A stretch of 64,000 bases of DNA from Parvimonas sp. oral taxon 110 str. F0139 (GCF_000214475.1 NZ_AFII01000001.1:372001-436000), one strand, 5' to 3'; positions 28,317 through 39,115 are shown, counted from the stretch's first letter. Notes: generated by a model not told the origin, from the letters alone. Made by a program: numbers and translations.

Positions 28317-28766
28317 TTAGATCACCTCTACCTTTCCTCCAGTGCTTTCTATTTTTTCGACAGCACTCTTAGTAAATTTACTGCAAGATACAGTTAATTT
28401 TTTAGTTAATTCTCCATTACCTAATATTTTAACACCATCTTTTGCCTTAGCTTTTTTAGCTAAATTAACTTCAAATATTAATTCTTCAGTAACTTCTGTA
28501 CCATCTTCAAAAATATTTAATTGTTCTACATTAACTTCTGCATACTGTTTAGCAAAAATATTTGTAAAACCTCTTTTTGGAAGTCTTCTAAATAGGGGCA
28601 TTTGTCCACCTTCAAATCCAGGTCTTACTCCACCACCTGATCTTGAATTTTGACCGTCACGTCCTTTACCACCATATTTACCAAGTCCAGAACCGTAACC
28701 TCTACCAAGTCTTTTTCTTGCTTTTGAGCCTCCACCTTCAGCAGGTCTTAAATCATGTAACTTCAC
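28317..28766 (-). CDS. rplO: 50S ribosomal protein L15
   Basis: L15 is a late-assembly 50S protein with a long N-terminal extension into rRNA. It has 149 residues. The Gly/Arg-rich start [20 protein letters not shown] and [20 protein letters not shown] precede [12 protein letters not shown]. The C-terminal globular part contains [19 protein letters not shown]. The following secY gene starts 1 nt later. Confidence 0.97.
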   Translation of the reverse strand: MKLHDLRPAEGGGSKARKRLGRGYGSGLGKYGGKGRDGQNSRSGGGVRPGFEGGQMPLFRRLPKRGFTNIFAKQYAEVNVEQLNIFEDGTEVTEELIFEVNLAKKAKAKDGVKILGNGELTKKLTVSCSKFTKSAVEKIESTGGKVEVI

Positions 28767-28779
28767 GCTTTATACCTCC

Positions 28780-28959
28780 TTAAATTTCTTCAACTTCAAG
28801 CATAAAACTAATTTGATTGATCATCCCTCTAATTGATGGAGTGTCCTCTTTAACAACTGTTTGACCAACTTTTTTTAAACCTAAAGCTTCAACATTTTTA
28901 ACATGTTTTTCTATTCTACCAATTTTACTCTTTTTAAGTGTTATTTTGAGCTTTGCCAT
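28780..28959 (-). CDS. rpmD: 50S ribosomal protein L30
   Basis: A 59-residue protein: [40 protein letters not shown] and a C-terminal [14 protein letters not shown]. This is the normal bacterial L30 length. The ATG at 28959 lies 14 nt after the rpsE stop and GGAGG is close. It sits in its standard place between rpsE and rplO. Confidence 0.94.
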   Translation of the reverse strand: MAKLKITLKKSKIGRIEKHVKNVEALGLKKVGQTVVKEDTPSIRGMINQISFMLEVEEI

Positions 28960-28973
28960 TTTAAAAGCCCTCC

Positions 28974-29480
28974 TTAACCTAATATTTCTTCTACGGATTT
29001 TCCTCTTAATCTAGCTATATCTTCAGCTCTCTTAAGATTCTTTAATCCTTCCATAGTTGCATTAACTATATTTCTAGCATTAGTAGTTCCCAAAGATTTA
29101 CTTCTTACATCTTTGATTCCTGCAAGTTCACAAACCGCACGAACAGGACCACCAGCGATAACTCCAGTACCAGCTCCAGCAGGTTTTAATAAAACTCTAC
29201 CAGCTCCAAAAACTCCTACAATTTCATGAGGAATTGAAGTATTTACAAGAGGCACTTTAATCACATGCTTTTTAGCGTCTTGAACACCTTTTCTTATGGC
29301 TTCAGGAACTTCAAGTGCTTTACCAATACCAACACCAACATGTCCATTTCCGTCTCCAACTACTACAAGAGCGCTAAATCTAAAGTTTCTACCACCTTTT
29401 ACTACTTTAGTAACACGGTTGATGGCAACTACTCTTTCTTCTAATTCTAATCCTTCTACTTCTTTAATTAAAAGTTCCAT
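28974..29480 (-). CDS. rpsE: 30S ribosomal protein S5
   Basis: S5 shapes the 30S body and affects decoding accuracy; spectinomycin-resistance mutations map to its N-terminal loop. The 168-residue product has [40 protein letters not shown] and the C-terminal [20 protein letters not shown]. Start ATG 29480 follows GAGGGTAAT. Gap to rplR is 17 nt. Confidence 0.97.
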   Translation of the reverse strand: MELLIKEVEGLELEERVVAINRVTKVVKGGRNFRFSALVVVGDGNGHVGVGIGKALEVPEAIRKGVQDAKKHVIKVPLVNTSIPHEIVGVFGAGRVLLKPAGAGTGVIAGGPVRAVCELAGIKDVRSKSLGTTNARNIVNATMEGLKNLKRAEDIARLRGKSVEEILG

Positions 29481-29497
29481 TAATTACCCTCCTGATA

Positions 29498-29863
29498 CTA
29501 AAATTTAAGTCCAGCTTCTCTGGCACCATCAGCTAATTCTTTAACTTTACCATGATATAAATATCCGCTTCTATCAAAAACTACTTCTGTAATGCCTTTT
29601 TCAATAGCTTTTTTTCCAATTGCAAGACCAACAGCTTTAGCAGCTTCTTTATTTGATTTTGATTCTAATGAAGCTAATTCTTTATCCAAAGTTGAAGCTG
29701 AAACTAAAGTTATACCTTTAGTATCGTCTATAATTTGAGCATATATATTAGTATTACTTCTATACAAATTTAATCTTGGTTTTTCAGGAGTTCCAGAAAC
29801 TTTTTTTCTTACTCTAGCATGTCTTGCTTTTCTATTTTCATTCTTGTTAATTTGCTTTAACAT
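29498..29863 (-). CDS. rplR: 50S ribosomal protein L18
   Basis: L18 binds 5S rRNA with L5. The 121-residue product has [50 protein letters not shown] and the ending [20 protein letters not shown]. It starts at ATG 29863 after AGGAGTGAAATTTA. Confidence 0.97.
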   Translation of the reverse strand: MLKQINKNENRKARHARVRKKVSGTPEKPRLNLYRSNTNIYAQIIDDTKGITLVSASTLDKELASLESKSNKEAAKAVGLAIGKKAIEKGITEVVFDRSGYLYHGKVKELADGAREAGLKF

Positions 29864-29879
29864 TAAATTTCACTCCTTT

Positions 29880-30419
29880 CTATTTACCAGTCTTACCAAC
29901 TTTACGTCTGATATATTCTCCTTCATATCTAACACCCTTACCCTTATAAGGTTCTGGTCTTCTATAAGAACGAATATTAGCTGCAAAGTTTCCAAGTTGT
30001 TGTTTATCAATACCATTAATCACAATTTTTGTTGGTTCAGGAACTTCAACAGTAATACCTTCTGGATCCATTACTTCAATTGGATGAGAATATCCTAAAT
30101 TTAAAGTTAATTTCTTTCCAGATTTTGCTGCTCTATATCCAGTTCCTTCAATAATCAAAGTTTTAGTAAATCCCTTTGAAACACCATCAATCATGTTCGC
30201 AAGTAATGTTCTTGTTAGACCATGAAGTGATTTATGTCTTTTTATTTCAGAAGGACGTTCTATATTTATTGTATTTCCTTCCATTTTTATGTTCATTTCT
30301 CTGCTTAATTGTTGAGTTAATTTCCCTTTAGGTCCTTTTACTTCAACATAGTTTTCGTCTCCTAAGATTACCTCAACTCCAGCAGGAATAACAATTGGTT
30401 TTAATCCAATTCTTGACAT
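29880..30419 (-). CDS. rplF: 50S ribosomal protein L6
   Basis: L6 lies near the factor-binding centre of the 50S subunit. It has 179 residues in two similar domains: [20 protein letters not shown] with [15 protein letters not shown], then [20 protein letters not shown] and the ending [20 protein letters not shown]. Start ATG 30419 follows GGAGGTAAACCA. Confidence 0.97.
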   Translation of the reverse strand: MSRIGLKPIVIPAGVEVILGDENYVEVKGPKGKLTQQLSREMNIKMEGNTINIERPSEIKRHKSLHGLTRTLLANMIDGVSKGFTKTLIIEGTGYRAAKSGKKLTLNLGYSHPIEVMDPEGITVEVPEPTKIVINGIDKQQLGNFAANIRSYRRPEPYKGKGVRYEGEYIRRKVGKTGK

Positions 30420-30453
30420 TGGTTTACCTCCTTAGTTTTATTCCTTAAACATG

Positions 30454-30849
30454 TTACCAAACGTAACAAAGAACCTCTCCACCAATACCTTCTTTTCTAG
30501 CAACCTTATCAGTTACAACTCCTTTTGATGTTGAGATAATAGCAATTCCAAGTCCTCCTAAAACTTTAGGAATTTCATGGCTTCTAGCATAAACTCTTAA
30601 ACCTGGTTTTGAAATTCTCTTAAGTCCTGAAATAACTTTTTCATTGTTCTTTCCATATTTTAAGTCAACTGTGATGATTCCTTGTTTGTCATCTTCAATT
30701 ACATTATATCCTTCAATAAAACCTTCATCTAATAAAATCTGTACAAGATTTTTCTTCATTTTTGATGCAGGTATTTCAACAGATGAATGTCTTGCGTTAT
30801 TACCATTTCTAATTCTTGTAAGCATATCTGCTATAGGATCAGTCATCAT
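30454..30849 (-). CDS. rpsH: 30S ribosomal protein S8
   Basis: S8 is a central-domain assembly protein of the 30S subunit. The 131-residue product has [39 protein letters not shown] and the C-terminal [20 protein letters not shown]. Two adjacent ATGs (30849, 30846) are possible; the first is 8 nt from GGAGG. Confidence 0.97.
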   Translation of the reverse strand: MMTDPIADMLTRIRNGNNARHSSVEIPASKMKKNLVQILLDEGFIEGYNVIEDDKQGIITVDLKYGKNNEKVISGLKRISKPGLRVYARSHEIPKVLGGLGIAIISTSKGVVTDKVARKEGIGGEVLCYVW

Positions 30850-30873
30850 ATAAGCTTCCTCCTTTATCTAATA

Positions 30874-31143
30874 TTACCAACTAGCCTTTTTAACGCCAGG
30901 AATTTCTCCCTTGTAAGCTAATTCACGGAATACAATACGGCTGATTCCATATTTTCCAATGTATCCATGAGGACGTCCAGTTATTTTACAACGGTTGTGT
31001 AAACGTGTTGGAGAAGCATTTCTTGGTAATTTGCTTAATCCAACATAGTCCCCTTTGGCTTTTAATTCTGCACGTTTTGCAGCATATTTTTCAACTAACT
31101 TTTGACGTTTTAATTCACGTTGTACCATTGATTTTTTAGCCAT
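30874..31143 (-). CDS. rpsN: 30S ribosomal protein S14, long zinc-independent form
   Basis: S14 sits in the 30S head. This is the 89-residue form ([57 protein letters not shown]). Only one cysteine remains, so it cannot make the Cys4 zinc site of the 61-residue type that occupies this operon position in Bacillus and most Firmicutes, where the long form is an alternative copy made under zinc shortage. Gap to rplE is 14 nt. Base use looks like that of its neighbours. Confidence 0.95.
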   Translation of the reverse strand: MAKKSMVQRELKRQKLVEKYAAKRAELKAKGDYVGLSKLPRNASPTRLHNRCKITGRPHGYIGKYGISRIVFRELAYKGEIPGVKKASW

Positions 31144-31157
31144 TAAATTTCCTCCTA

Positions 31158-31700
31158 CTACTTTTTAAAAGGCATTCCTAATAGCTCTAAAAGTGCTTTT
31201 GACTCTTCATCAGTCTTAGCAGTAGTAACTATTATAATATCCATTCCTCTTATTTGATCAATCATATCATATACGATTTCTGGGAATATTAATTGTTCTT
31301 TTATACCTAATGCATAATTTCCTCTACCATCAAAGCTTGAAGCACTAACACCTCTAAAGTCTCTTACACGTGGAAGAGCGATGTTAACTAATCTATCTAG
31401 AAAATCATACATTTTTTCTCCTCTAAGAGTTACTTTAGTACCTATCTTCATACCTTCTCTTAGTTTGAAGTTTGCAATTGACTTTTTAGCAGTAGTTATT
31501 ACAGGTTTTTGACCTGAAATAATTTCCAAGTCTCTTAAAGCGCTTTCTAAAACTTTTGGATTATCTTTAGCTGAACCTAAACCAATATTGATAACAATCT
31601 TATTTAGTTTAGGAACCTCCATAATATTTTTATATTTAAAACGTTCCATTAAAGCAGAAACTATTTCTTCTTTATATTTAACTTGCATTCTGGAAGTCAC
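31158..31700 (-). CDS. rplE: 50S ribosomal protein L5
   Basis: L5 binds 5S rRNA and contacts the P-site tRNA and S13. The 180-residue product begins at GTG 31700, 8 nt after GGAGG. Landmarks are [57 protein letters not shown] and [20 protein letters not shown]. Confidence 0.97.
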   Translation of the reverse strand: MTSRMQVKYKEEIVSALMERFKYKNIMEVPKLNKIVINIGLGSAKDNPKVLESALRDLEIISGQKPVITTAKKSIANFKLREGMKIGTKVTLRGEKMYDFLDRLVNIALPRVRDFRGVSASSFDGRGNYALGIKEQLIFPEIVYDMIDQIRGMDIIIVTTAKTDEESKALLELLGMPFKK

Positions 31701-31719
31701 TTAAGATTCCTCCTTTCAA

Positions 31720-32031
31720 CTATTTATCTATTTTTGAACCACTTTTTTTACTGATTCTAACTTTCTTATCTCCTTCAAGAGTGTAACCAATTCTAGAAGG
31801 TTTATTAACTTTAGGATCAAGGTACATTACATTTGAAACATCAATACTTCCCTCAATTTTAATTAAGCCAGATTCATCTTTAGGATTTCTAGCCTTTTTA
31901 TGTTTAGTTTGAATATTTACTCCTTGAACTATTACTCTATTTTCTTTTACTAAAGTTTTAAGTACTTTTCCAGTTTTTCCTTTATCTTTTCCTGCAATTA
32001 CAATAACAGTATCTCCAGATTTTATTTTCAT
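31720..32031 (-). CDS. rplX: 50S ribosomal protein L24
   Basis: L24 starts 50S assembly and lines the tunnel exit. The 103-residue product opens with a KOW motif (MKIKSGDTVIVIAGKDKGKT), then VIVQGVNIQTKHKKARN and the ending RIGYTLEGDKKVRISKKSG. Gap to rplN is 14 nt. Confidence 0.97.
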   Translation of the reverse strand: MKIKSGDTVIVIAGKDKGKTGKVLKTLVKENRVIVQGVNIQTKHKKARNPKDESGLIKIEGSIDVSNVMYLDPKVNKPSRIGYTLEGDKKVRISKKSGSKIDK

Positions 32032-32045
32032 TCTAACACCTCCTA

Positions 32046-32414
32046 TTATAATACTTCAGGTGCAAGAGATATAATTTTCATAAAGTTACCAGCTCTTAGC
32101 TCTCTTGTAACTGATCCGAAAATTCTTGTACCAACTGGGTTCTTATCATCTTTTATAATTACTGCTGCATTATCATCAAATCTAATGTAGCTGCCATCAT
32201 TTCTCTTTATACTATTTGTTGTTCTAACAATTACCGCTTTTACAACGTCACTTTTCTTAACAACTCCACCTGGTGTAGCACTTTTAACAGTACAAACTAC
32301 TATATCGCCAACTTTTGCATATTTCTTATTAGTACCACCAAGTACTCTGATAACAAGAAGTTCTTTAGCGCCAGAGTTGTCAGCAACTTTTAAACGACTT
32401 TCTGTTTGAATCAT
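32046..32414 (-). CDS. rplN: 50S ribosomal protein L14
   Basis: L14 forms an intersubunit bridge near the factor site and is the docking point of the silencing factor RsfS. The 122-residue product has [20 protein letters not shown], the [20 protein letters not shown] block and [20 protein letters not shown]. Confidence 0.98.
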   Translation of the reverse strand: MIQTESRLKVADNSGAKELLVIRVLGGTNKKYAKVGDIVVCTVKSATPGGVVKKSDVVKAVIVRTTNSIKRNDGSYIRFDDNAAVIIKDDKNPVGTRIFGSVTRELRAGNFMKIISLAPEVL

Positions 32415-32438
32415 ACGATACTCCTTTCCAGATGAAAA

Positions 32439-32693
32439 TTATTTTACTCTTTCAAGTATCTCAACAAGTCTCCATCTCTTTTCTCTTGAAAGAGGTCTTG
32501 TTTCCATAATTTTAACTCTATCACCAATTAAACATTCATTATTTTCATCATGTGCTTTAAATTTTGTAGTTTTTTTCATTTGTTTTTTATAAAGTGGGTG
32601 AGAAACAAAAGTTGCAACTTCTACAACAATAGTCTTATCCATTTTATTAGAAACTACATTTCCTATTATGACTTTTCTACTATTTCTTTCCAT
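32439..32693 (-). CDS. rpsQ: 30S ribosomal protein S17
   Basis: S17 is an early 16S rRNA binder with an OB fold. The 84-residue product has [38 protein letters not shown] and the ending [19 protein letters not shown]. It starts 6 nt after the rpmC stop. Confidence 0.97.
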   Translation of the reverse strand: MERNSRKVIIGNVVSNKMDKTIVVEVATFVSHPLYKKQMKKTTKFKAHDENNECLIGDRVKIMETRPLSREKRWRLVEILERVK

Positions 32694-32699
32694 ATAGTA

Positions 32700-32906
32700 T
32701 TAAGCCTCCTTTCCAGCATTAAGCTCACGTTCTCTGATAATAGTCTTAACACGAGCTATATCTCTTTTAATGCCACCAATTCTCATAGGATTCTCTAATT
32801 GTCCAGTGGCTAATTGAAAACGTAAATTAAATAATTCAACTTTTAAATCTTTTAATTTTGCTTGTAAATCACTATCATTCATTTGGCGAATTTCTTTAAT
32901 TTTCAT
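32700..32906 (-). CDS. rpmC: 50S ribosomal protein L29
   Basis: L29 lies at the tunnel exit and helps dock trigger factor and SRP. It has 68 residues from ATG 32906 ([40 protein letters not shown]). An in-frame GTG 9 nt upstream overlaps the likely Shine-Dalgarno AAGGTG. It overlaps rplP by 11 nt, so the two are translationally coupled. Confidence 0.93.
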   Translation of the reverse strand: MKIKEIRQMNDSDLQAKLKDLKVELFNLRFQLATGQLENPMRIGGIKRDIARVKTIIRERELNAGKEA

Positions 32907-33330
32907 TAGCTTCACCTTCCTTCATCTCACGAGTTATAAATTTAGTCTTTACAGGTAGTTTGTGAGCAGCAAGTCTCATAGCTTCTCTAGCTACATCAAC
33001 AGGCACACCACTCATTTCAAATAATACTCTACCTGGTTTAACAACTGCTACCCAGTATTCAGGAGCTCCTTTACCAGAACCCATTCTTACTTCAGCAGGC
33101 TTTTTAGTAACAGGCTTATCAGGGAATACTTTAATCCAGATCTTACCGCCTCTTTTTATATATCTTGTCATCGCACGTCTTGCAGATTCAATTTGGTTTG
33201 CAGTCATCCAGCAAGGTTCTAATGCTTGAATTGCATAATCTCCATAAGAAATTGTATTTCCCCTTAGAGCTTTACCAGTCATTCTGCCTCTATGAACTCT
33301 ACGATATTTTACTCTCTTAGGCATTAACAT
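32896..33330 (-). CDS. rplP: 50S ribosomal protein L16
   Basis: L16 sits near the peptidyl-transferase centre and A-site tRNA elbow. The 144-residue product begins [20 protein letters not shown], with [40 protein letters not shown] and [22 protein letters not shown] 33330 is favoured by its distance of 9 nt to GGAGG. Confidence 0.97.
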   Translation of the reverse strand: MLMPKRVKYRRVHRGRMTGKALRGNTISYGDYAIQALEPCWMTANQIESARRAMTRYIKRGGKIWIKVFPDKPVTKKPAEVRMGSGKGAPEYWVAVVKPGRVLFEMSGVPVDVAREAMRLAAHKLPVKTKFITREMKEGEANEN

Positions 33331-33353
33331 AGACTCTTTCCTCCTTCCAGTAA

Positions 33354-34088
33354 CTAAGCTTCTTTCTTAGCACCAGTTTTATTAAATCTTTTCTTATTGT
33401 CTTTCTTGTTTCTTCTATCTTTTTTTGCAGGTTTTTCTTCAATAACTGCAGCTTTCATTCCTGGAAGAACTTCTCCTTTATATAACCAAACTTTTACTCC
33501 TAATTTTCCATAAGTTGTATCAGCTTCAGCAAATCCATATTCTATGTCTGCTCTTAAAGTTTGTAGAGGAATTGTTCCTTCAGAATATCCTTCAGTTCTA
33601 GCCATATCAGCTCCACCAAGTCTACCAGAAACAGCGGTTTTAATACCTTTTGCTCCTGCTTTTAATGATCTTTGCATAGCTTGTTTCATAGCACGTCTAA
33701 AAGATACACGTCTTTCTAATTGTCCAGCAATGTTTTCAGCAACTAATTGAGCACTTAAATCAGGTCTCTTAACTTCTTCAACATTAACAATTACTTTTTT
33801 ACCAGTTAATTTTTCAATTTTAACTCTTAATTCTTCAACACCAGCACCTGATTTTCCAATTACCATTCCAGGTTTAGCAGTAAAAACTGTTACCTTTACT
33901 CTATTTGCTGATCTTTCTATTTCAACTTTAGGTACTCCTGAAAGAGCTACCTCTTTTTTAACAAGTTTACGAATATTGTGGTCTTCTACTAATAAATCAC
34001 CAAATTCTTTTTTATTGGCAAACCATCTTGAGTCCCAATCTTTTATTATTCCAACTCTTAACCCATGAGGATTAACTTTTTGACCCAT
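33354..34088 (-). CDS. rpsC: 30S ribosomal protein S3
   Basis: S3 forms part of the mRNA entry channel and has helicase activity with S4. The 244-residue product has [20 protein letters not shown], a KH domain ([20 protein letters not shown]), the C-terminal domain [20 protein letters not shown], and a lysine-rich tail from about residue 215 that varies in the family. Confidence 0.97.
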   Translation of the reverse strand: MGQKVNPHGLRVGIIKDWDSRWFANKKEFGDLLVEDHNIRKLVKKEVALSGVPKVEIERSANRVKVTVFTAKPGMVIGKSGAGVEELRVKIEKLTGKKVIVNVEEVKRPDLSAQLVAENIAGQLERRVSFRRAMKQAMQRSLKAGAKGIKTAVSGRLGGADMARTEGYSEGTIPLQTLRADIEYGFAEADTTYGKLGVKVWLYKGEVLPGMKAAVIEEKPAKKDRRNKKDNKKRFNKTGAKKEA

Positions 34089-34105
34089 TTTTTATCCTCC
34101 TTATA

Positions 34106-34438
34106 CTATCTTTCTGCTACCGTTACACCAATATGACTTGATCTTTTCAAAATTGGGTAAGCTGAACCTTTAGCCTTTGGTCTCCATCTTTTCATAACTG
34201 GAGCATCATTTGCATAAGCTTCTAATACATAAAGGTCTTTTCTATCTAAATTATGATTATTTTCTGCATTAGCAACAGCTGATTTTAATACCTTTTCTAA
34301 TAATCTAGCACCCGCTTTAGGAGTGAATCTTAGAATAGATAAAGCTTCATCTACATGCTTTCCTCTTATTTCTCTACAAATAAAGTTTACTTTAAGAGGT
34401 GAAATTCTTTGATATTTTGCAATTGCTTTAGCTTGCAT
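34106..34438 (-). CDS. rplV: 50S ribosomal protein L22
   Basis: L22 lines the exit tunnel; its hairpin loop is a macrolide-resistance site. The 110-residue product has [59 protein letters not shown] and the hairpin [20 protein letters not shown]. It starts 19 nt after rpsS. Confidence 0.97.
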   Translation of the reverse strand: MQAKAIAKYQRISPLKVNFICREIRGKHVDEALSILRFTPKAGARLLEKVLKSAVANAENNHNLDRKDLYVLEAYANDAPVMKRWRPKAKGSAYPILKRSSHIGVTVAER

Positions 34439-34457
34439 GTTATCTCCTCCTTATCTA

Positions 34458-34742
34458 TTATCTTACTTTACTATTTTTTTCATTTTTTCCAACATGACCC
34501 TTGTAAGTTCTAGTTAAAACGAACTCTCCAAGTTTATGTCCTACCATATCATCAGTAATGTATATTGGTAAGTGCTTTCTTCCGTCATGAACAGCTATAG
34601 TATGTCCAACAAATTGTGGAAAAATTGTACTTCTTCTTGACCAAGTTTTTACAACTTTTTTTTCATCTGCACTATTTAATGCATCTATTTTCTTTAAAAG
34701 ATGATCATCACAAAATGGTCCTTTTTTAAGAGATCTACCCAT
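34458..34742 (-). CDS. rpsS: 30S ribosomal protein S19
   Basis: S19 sits in the 30S head next to S13. The 94-residue product has [60 protein letters not shown] and [15 protein letters not shown]. Gap to rplB is 16 nt. Confidence 0.98.
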   Translation of the reverse strand: MGRSLKKGPFCDDHLLKKIDALNSADEKKVVKTWSRRSTIFPQFVGHTIAVHDGRKHLPIYITDDMVGHKLGEFVLTRTYKGHVGKNEKNSKVR

Positions 34743-34758
34743 TTGTTTTCCTCCTTAA

Positions 34759-35592
34759 TTAGTTTTTAGTTCTTCTTCTTACTATGAACTTATTAGACTT
34801 TTTATTTTTCTTTCTAGTCTTAAGTCCCAAAGCTGGTTTACCCCAAGGAGTTGAAGGTGCTGGACGTCCAACAGGAGTTCTACCTTCACCACCACCATGA
34901 GGGTGATCTACTGGGTTCATCGCTGATCCTCTAACATGTGGTCTCTTACCCATATGTCTTGATCTTCCTGCTTTACCGATAGTTATAAGTTCATGACTTA
35001 AATTTCCAACTTGACCAACTGTAGCTCTACATTCTAAATGAATTAATCTAAATTCACCTGAAGGTAATCTCAATTGTGCAAATCTTCCTTCTTTACCCAT
35101 TAACTGAGCTTCAGAACCTGCACTTCTTACAAGTTGTCCACCTTTTCCTGGTTTTAACTCAATATTATGAACATTTGTACCAACTGGAATATCTTTTAAT
35201 TTTAATGCATTACCAATCACGATATCTGCATTTTCACCTGATTCTATTTTATCTCCAACCTTTAATCCTTCTGGAGCTAAGATATATCTCTTTTCTCCAT
35301 CTATATAATGAATTAATGCTATATTAGCAGTTCTATTTGGATCATATTCTATAGAAGCAACTTTTCCTGGTACTCCATCTTTATTTCTTTTAAAATCTAT
35401 TATTCTATACTTTCTTTTAGCACCGCCACCTCTGTGTCTAACGGTAACTCTACCTAATGAATTTCTTCCGCCTGATTTTGATAAAGAAACTAATAAAGAC
35501 TTTTCAGGTTTTGTCTTAGTTATTTCATCAAAAGTTAAAACGCTCATTCCACGTACACCAGCAGAAGTTGGTTTATACTTTCTAATAGCCAT
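34759..35592 (-). CDS. rplB: 50S ribosomal protein L2
   Basis: L2 is needed for subunit joining and peptidyl-transferase structure. The 277-residue product has [40 protein letters not shown], the conserved C-terminal block [20 protein letters not shown] and [20 protein letters not shown]. It follows rplW by 17 nt. Confidence 0.98.
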   Translation of the reverse strand: MAIRKYKPTSAGVRGMSVLTFDEITKTKPEKSLLVSLSKSGGRNSLGRVTVRHRGGGAKRKYRIIDFKRNKDGVPGKVASIEYDPNRTANIALIHYIDGEKRYILAPEGLKVGDKIESGENADIVIGNALKLKDIPVGTNVHNIELKPGKGGQLVRSAGSEAQLMGKEGRFAQLRLPSGEFRLIHLECRATVGQVGNLSHELITIGKAGRSRHMGKRPHVRGSAMNPVDHPHGGGEGRTPVGRPAPSTPWGKPALGLKTRKKNKKSNKFIVRRRTKN

Positions 35593-35609
35593 TAATATTA
35601 CCTCCTATA

Positions 35610-35897
35610 TTAAATACTTTCAAAAAATTCAATTTCTTTAGAATCTTCTGTAAGAGTAACAATGGCTTTTTTCCAATCAGGTCTTTTGCCAACATTAGCT
35701 CCCATTCTTTTTTTCTTACCAGTAATATTCATTGTATTTACTTGTTTAACTTTTACACCAAAAATTGTTTCTACGGCTTTTTTAATTTCTGATTTATTAG
35801 CCCTAGTATCAACTTTGAAAGTGTATCTTTTTGATTCCATATTTTCCATTGAACGTTCAGTTACAACTGGTTTAATAATAATATCATATGCTGTCAT
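35610..35897 (-). CDS. rplW: 50S ribosomal protein L23
   Basis: L23 is the main docking site for trigger factor and SRP at the tunnel exit. The 95-residue product has [40 protein letters not shown] and [20 protein letters not shown]. Its ATG shares one base with the rplD stop (TAATG), so translation is coupled. Confidence 0.97.
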   Translation of the reverse strand: MTAYDIIIKPVVTERSMENMESKRYTFKVDTRANKSEIKKAVETIFGVKVKQVNTMNITGKKKRMGANVGKRPDWKKAIVTLTEDSKEIEFFESI

Positions 35898-36520
35898 TAT
35901 GCATACACCTCCTCAATTTTTGATAAGGCATCTTTTACGATCACAAGATTATCAAATCTCATTAAATCATAAACATTCATATAATCTACAACAACAGTTT
36001 CAACTTTTGGAAGGTTCGCGAATGATTTTACAATCATTTCATTTCCTTCTGGTAAAACTATCATAGTTTTTGTTTCTAAGCTTAAATTTTTCAAAATTTC
36101 TTTCGCTTTCTTTGTGCTGAATGCATCAACTGTTAAAGCATCTAAAATTCTTAACTCTCCTTCAAGAACTTTTGAAGAAAGAACTGATCTCATAGCAAGT
36201 CTTCTTACTTTCTTAGGAACTGAGTATCTATAGCTTCTTGGTTTTGGTGCGAACACTACTCCGCCGCCTTTCCATTGAGGAGCTCTTATACTACCTTGTC
36301 TAGCACGACCAGTACCCTTTTGTCTCCAAGGCTTTCTTCCACCCCCACGTACTTCCGCACGAGTTTTAGCAGATTGTGTGCCTTGTCTTCTATTAGCTAA
36401 ATGGTTTTTTACTACTTCATAAACAACATGTTCATTAACTTCAACACCAAAAATAGCTTCGTTTAATTCTATATCACCAACAACTTCTCCTAGTTGGTTA
36501 TAAACATTAACCTTAGGCAT
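35897..36520 (-). CDS. rplD: 50S ribosomal protein L4
   Basis: L4 forms part of the exit tunnel and in enterobacteria represses its own S10 operon. The 207-residue product has [40 protein letters not shown], the tunnel loop [20 protein letters not shown] and [20 protein letters not shown]. It follows rplC by 17 nt. Confidence 0.97.
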   Translation of the reverse strand: MPKVNVYNQLGEVVGDIELNEAIFGVEVNEHVVYEVVKNHLANRRQGTQSAKTRAEVRGGGRKPWRQKGTGRARQGSIRAPQWKGGGVVFAPKPRSYRYSVPKKVRRLAMRSVLSSKVLEGELRILDALTVDAFSTKKAKEILKNLSLETKTMIVLPEGNEMIVKSFANLPKVETVVVDYMNVYDLMRFDNLVIVKDALSKIEEVYA

Positions 36521-36537
36521 TATTTATCCTCCTTAAA

Positions 36538-37163
36538 CTATCTTTTAACCGCTTCTCTAATTGTTACTAAACCACCTTTAGGTCCTGGAATAGCACCTTT
36601 TACAAGAATTAGGTTCTTTTCAACGTCAACTTTTACAACAACAAGATTTTGAACAGTACTCTTTTCATTTCCCATTTTTCCACTTGCTTTTCTACCTTTA
36701 AGTACTCTACCTGGGTAAGTACCTGCACTTCTAGCTCCAGCTACTCTATGGGATTTAGAACCATGTCCTTCTGGACCTCTTCCGTAATTCCATCTCTTTA
36801 TAGCGCCTTGAGTACCTTTACCCTTTGAAGTTCCGATAACATCAACTTTATCTCCTTCAGCAAATAAGTCAACTTTAATTTCTTGACCAGTTTCAAAAGT
36901 TTCGCCTTCGTTTAATCTAAATTCTCTTACAAATCTCTTATATCCAACACTTACTTTATCAAAATGTCCTTTAAGAGGTTTTGTAACCTTTTTTCTTTTT
37001 TGTCTACATATCCACATTGGATTGCATTATAACCATCAGTTTCAACAGTTTTAACTTGAGTAACGAACATAGGGCCCGCTTCAACAACTGTTACAGGAAC
37101 AACTGCTCCATCTTCAGTAAAAATTTGAGTCATTCCAATTTTTTTACCTAAAATACTCTTCAT
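36538..37163 (-). CDS. rplC: 50S ribosomal protein L3 (one frameshift)
   Basis: L3 is an early assembly protein reaching the peptidyl-transferase centre. Start ATG 37163 lies 8 nt after GGAGG; the earlier in-frame GTG overlaps the Shine-Dalgarno. The first frame ([19 protein letters not shown] to GYVDKKEK) and the second frame ([20 protein letters not shown] to the end) join into 208 residues, the normal length, if one A is restored in the A6 run on the minus strand near 36987-36992. The second frame carries [20 protein letters not shown] and [21 protein letters not shown]3 is essential, so the break is probably a consensus error. Confidence 0.94.
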
Positions 37164-37215
37164 TGAGTACACCTCCTATTACTTACAGCGGATTGATTTA
37201 CAATCATTCTAAGAT

Positions 37216-37527
37216 TTATAACTTAATTTCGATATCTACACCACTTGGAAGATTCAATTTTTTTAAACTTTCCAAAGTTTTTTGGTTTGGATTTAGGATA
37301 TCAATAAGTCTTTTATGTGTTCTTTGTTCGAATTGTTCTCTACTATCTTTGTATTTGTGAACAGCTCTTAAGATTGTAATGATTTCCTTTTCTGTTGGTA
37401 GTGGAATAGGTCCTGATACTTCTGCACCAGTTCTCTTTGCAGATTCCACTATTTGTTGTGCTGAGCTATCGATTAATTCATGATCGTAAGCTCTTAATCT
37501 GATTCTGATTTTTTGCTTGTTTGCCAA
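37216..37527 (-). CDS. rpsJ: 30S ribosomal protein S10
   Basis: S10 is a 30S head protein that also acts as NusE in antitermination. The 103-residue product starts at TTG 37527, 6 nt after AAGGAGGT, giving [19 protein letters not shown], the usual family N-terminus; an upstream in-frame ATG overlaps this Shine-Dalgarno. The rest includes [18 protein letters not shown] and [13 protein letters not shown]. It is the first gene of the superoperon behind a long structured leader. Confidence 0.96.
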   Translation of the reverse strand: MANKQKIRIRLRAYDHELIDSSAQQIVESAKRTGAEVSGPIPLPTEKEIITILRAVHKYKDSREQFEQRTHKRLIDILNPNQKTLESLKKLNLPSGVDIEIKL

Positions 37528-37566
37528 TTTTTTTACCTCCTTGTTTCGCATGTTTTGGCATCATGC

Positions 37567-37648
37567 AACTAGGTCCTCCGTATCAACTCATCCGTGTGTT
37601 CCATTTTCACTTCCAAAAAATACGGCGACCCGTCGCCGAAATCTAGTT
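37567..37648 (-). promoter_or_regulatory. S10 leader with attenuator-like hairpin
   Basis: On the minus strand, CGGCGA-CGGG-TCGCCG (37623-37638) followed by TATTTTTT is an intrinsic terminator shape inside the rpsJ leader. A pair AACTAG (37643-37648) / CTAGTT (37567-37572) encloses it. A 12-codon ORF (ATG 37604 to TAG 37569) with a weak Shine-Dalgarno lies just downstream. Together these suggest transcription attenuation of the ribosomal operon. Confidence 0.6.
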
Positions 37649-37748
37649 CGACATACTCAGAAATAATTACCTCAAAAGACTATAAAACAGCCATAATTTG
37701 AGCAACCTATTTCGTCAACGCCTATTATGTGCATATGAGCACCCATAT

Positions 37749-37777
37749 ATTATACTATATCATTTATATTATTGCAA
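37749..37777 (-). promoter_or_regulatory. S10 superoperon promoter
   Basis: On the minus strand, TTGCAA, a 17-nt spacer and TATAAT, about 220 nt upstream of the rpsJ start. It predicts a leader of about 215 nt. Confidence 0.8.
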
Positions 37778-37853
37778 TACTTTTTTTAGATTTTTTTAAA
37801 AATTTTATAAAAATTTTTTCACCATATATTGTAAAATTAAGTTAGCTACATAT

Positions 37854-37887
37854 AAAAAAAGATAGTGTATAATTTTTATACACTATC
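37854..37887 (-). terminator. rmuC terminator
   Basis: An 11-bp stem GATAGTGTATA/TATACACTATC with a T7 tract on the minus strand, 11 nt after the rmuC stop. It isolates the S10 promoter from rmuC. Confidence 0.88.
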
Positions 37888-37897
37888 TTAACTAAAT

Positions 37898-39108
37898 TTA
37901 TTCCTCAATTTTTAAAACTTCTTCCATTTCTTCTTTTTCAAATACCTCAACATTCTTGATATTATCAAATCTTCTTGTTATCTTTGTTGAAGTAGTAAAA
38001 ATATCTTTTACATCTTTACTTACCTTGTTTATATCTTTTTCTAATGTTTCCCATCTTTTTGCATATCTTTCAAACTCTGCAGAGAGCGAATTTAATTCTT
38101 TTTGAATCTCTAAAGCATATTGAGATTGCTTTAAGTTTTGAGAAACAGCTTGTATTGTTGTTAATATCGCCATCATTGTTGTTGGAGACGTAATCCAAAC
38201 TCTCTTTGAATACGCATACTCAACAATTTTAGGCATATAAGCATTAAGATAAGCAAATATAGCTTCTGCTGGCAAAAACAAAATGGCCTGATCTGTTGTT
38301 TCGTTTTTTATTATATATTTAGAAGAAATATCATCAATATGTTTTTTAAATTTTGTTCAAAACTCTTTTCGTTTTCCACCTTGTTTTCAGATATATCTTC
38401 AAAAATTCTCCTATAATTTTCCAATGGAAATTTACTGTCAATGCAAATAGTTCCAACTGGTTCTGGAGCAAATATCACTGCATCTGCCATCGTCCCATTA
38501 GAAAGTTTATATTGTTTTTGATAAATTTCATTATTATTTCCAAAAGCTGAAGTCAAAACTTGATATAATTGTACTTCACCAAATATGCCACGAGTTTTTT
38601 TATCAGTCAAAACATTATTTAAATTTTGAACATTATTAGATAAAAATTCCATCTTTTTTTGTGCTTCATCAAGCCTTCCTAAACTTTGCATAACATTACT
38701 AAATGTCTTTTTAGTATCTTCAAAACTTTTTTCAAGCTTAACTTCAACACTTTCATTTATCTTATCAAGTCTACCTTCTACAACAACAGTAAGATTTAAG
38801 AAGTCCTTTTTCAACTCAGATTTTAATTTATCATTAAAATTAAAAATTGAATCAATATTTTCTTTACCTGCTTTTATAATATTATCATTAGTGGAATTTT
38901 TAAATTCAAGCAACTGATTGGAGATTTTTTCATTATTTCCATTTAATTTTTCGTTTAATTTATTAAATTCATCCGAAAAACTAAGTTTTAACTTTAGAAT
39001 ATCTTCATCTCTTATTATATCATCATTTGATTTTTTTAATATTTTTAAAATTAAAATAATGACAATAACTACTAGTAAAATTAAAATCCCAATTAAAAAA
39101 TAAATCAT
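37898..39108 (-). CDS. rmuC: RmuC family DNA recombination protein (one frameshift)
   Basis: RmuC proteins have a restriction-endonuclease-like fold and limit inverted-repeat recombination in E. coli. The corrected product has 403 residues: one N-terminal membrane helix (YFLIGILILLVVIVIILIL), a coiled coil from about 30 to 180, then the RmuC domain with GIFGEVQLYQVLTSAFG, ADAVIFAPEPVGTICIDSKF, AILFLPAEAIFAYL and RVWITSPTTMMAIL. The frame breaks at a run of six A (plus strand T 38342-38347); restoring one base joins the halves. Confidence 0.85.
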
Positions 39109-39115
39109 ATTTCAC

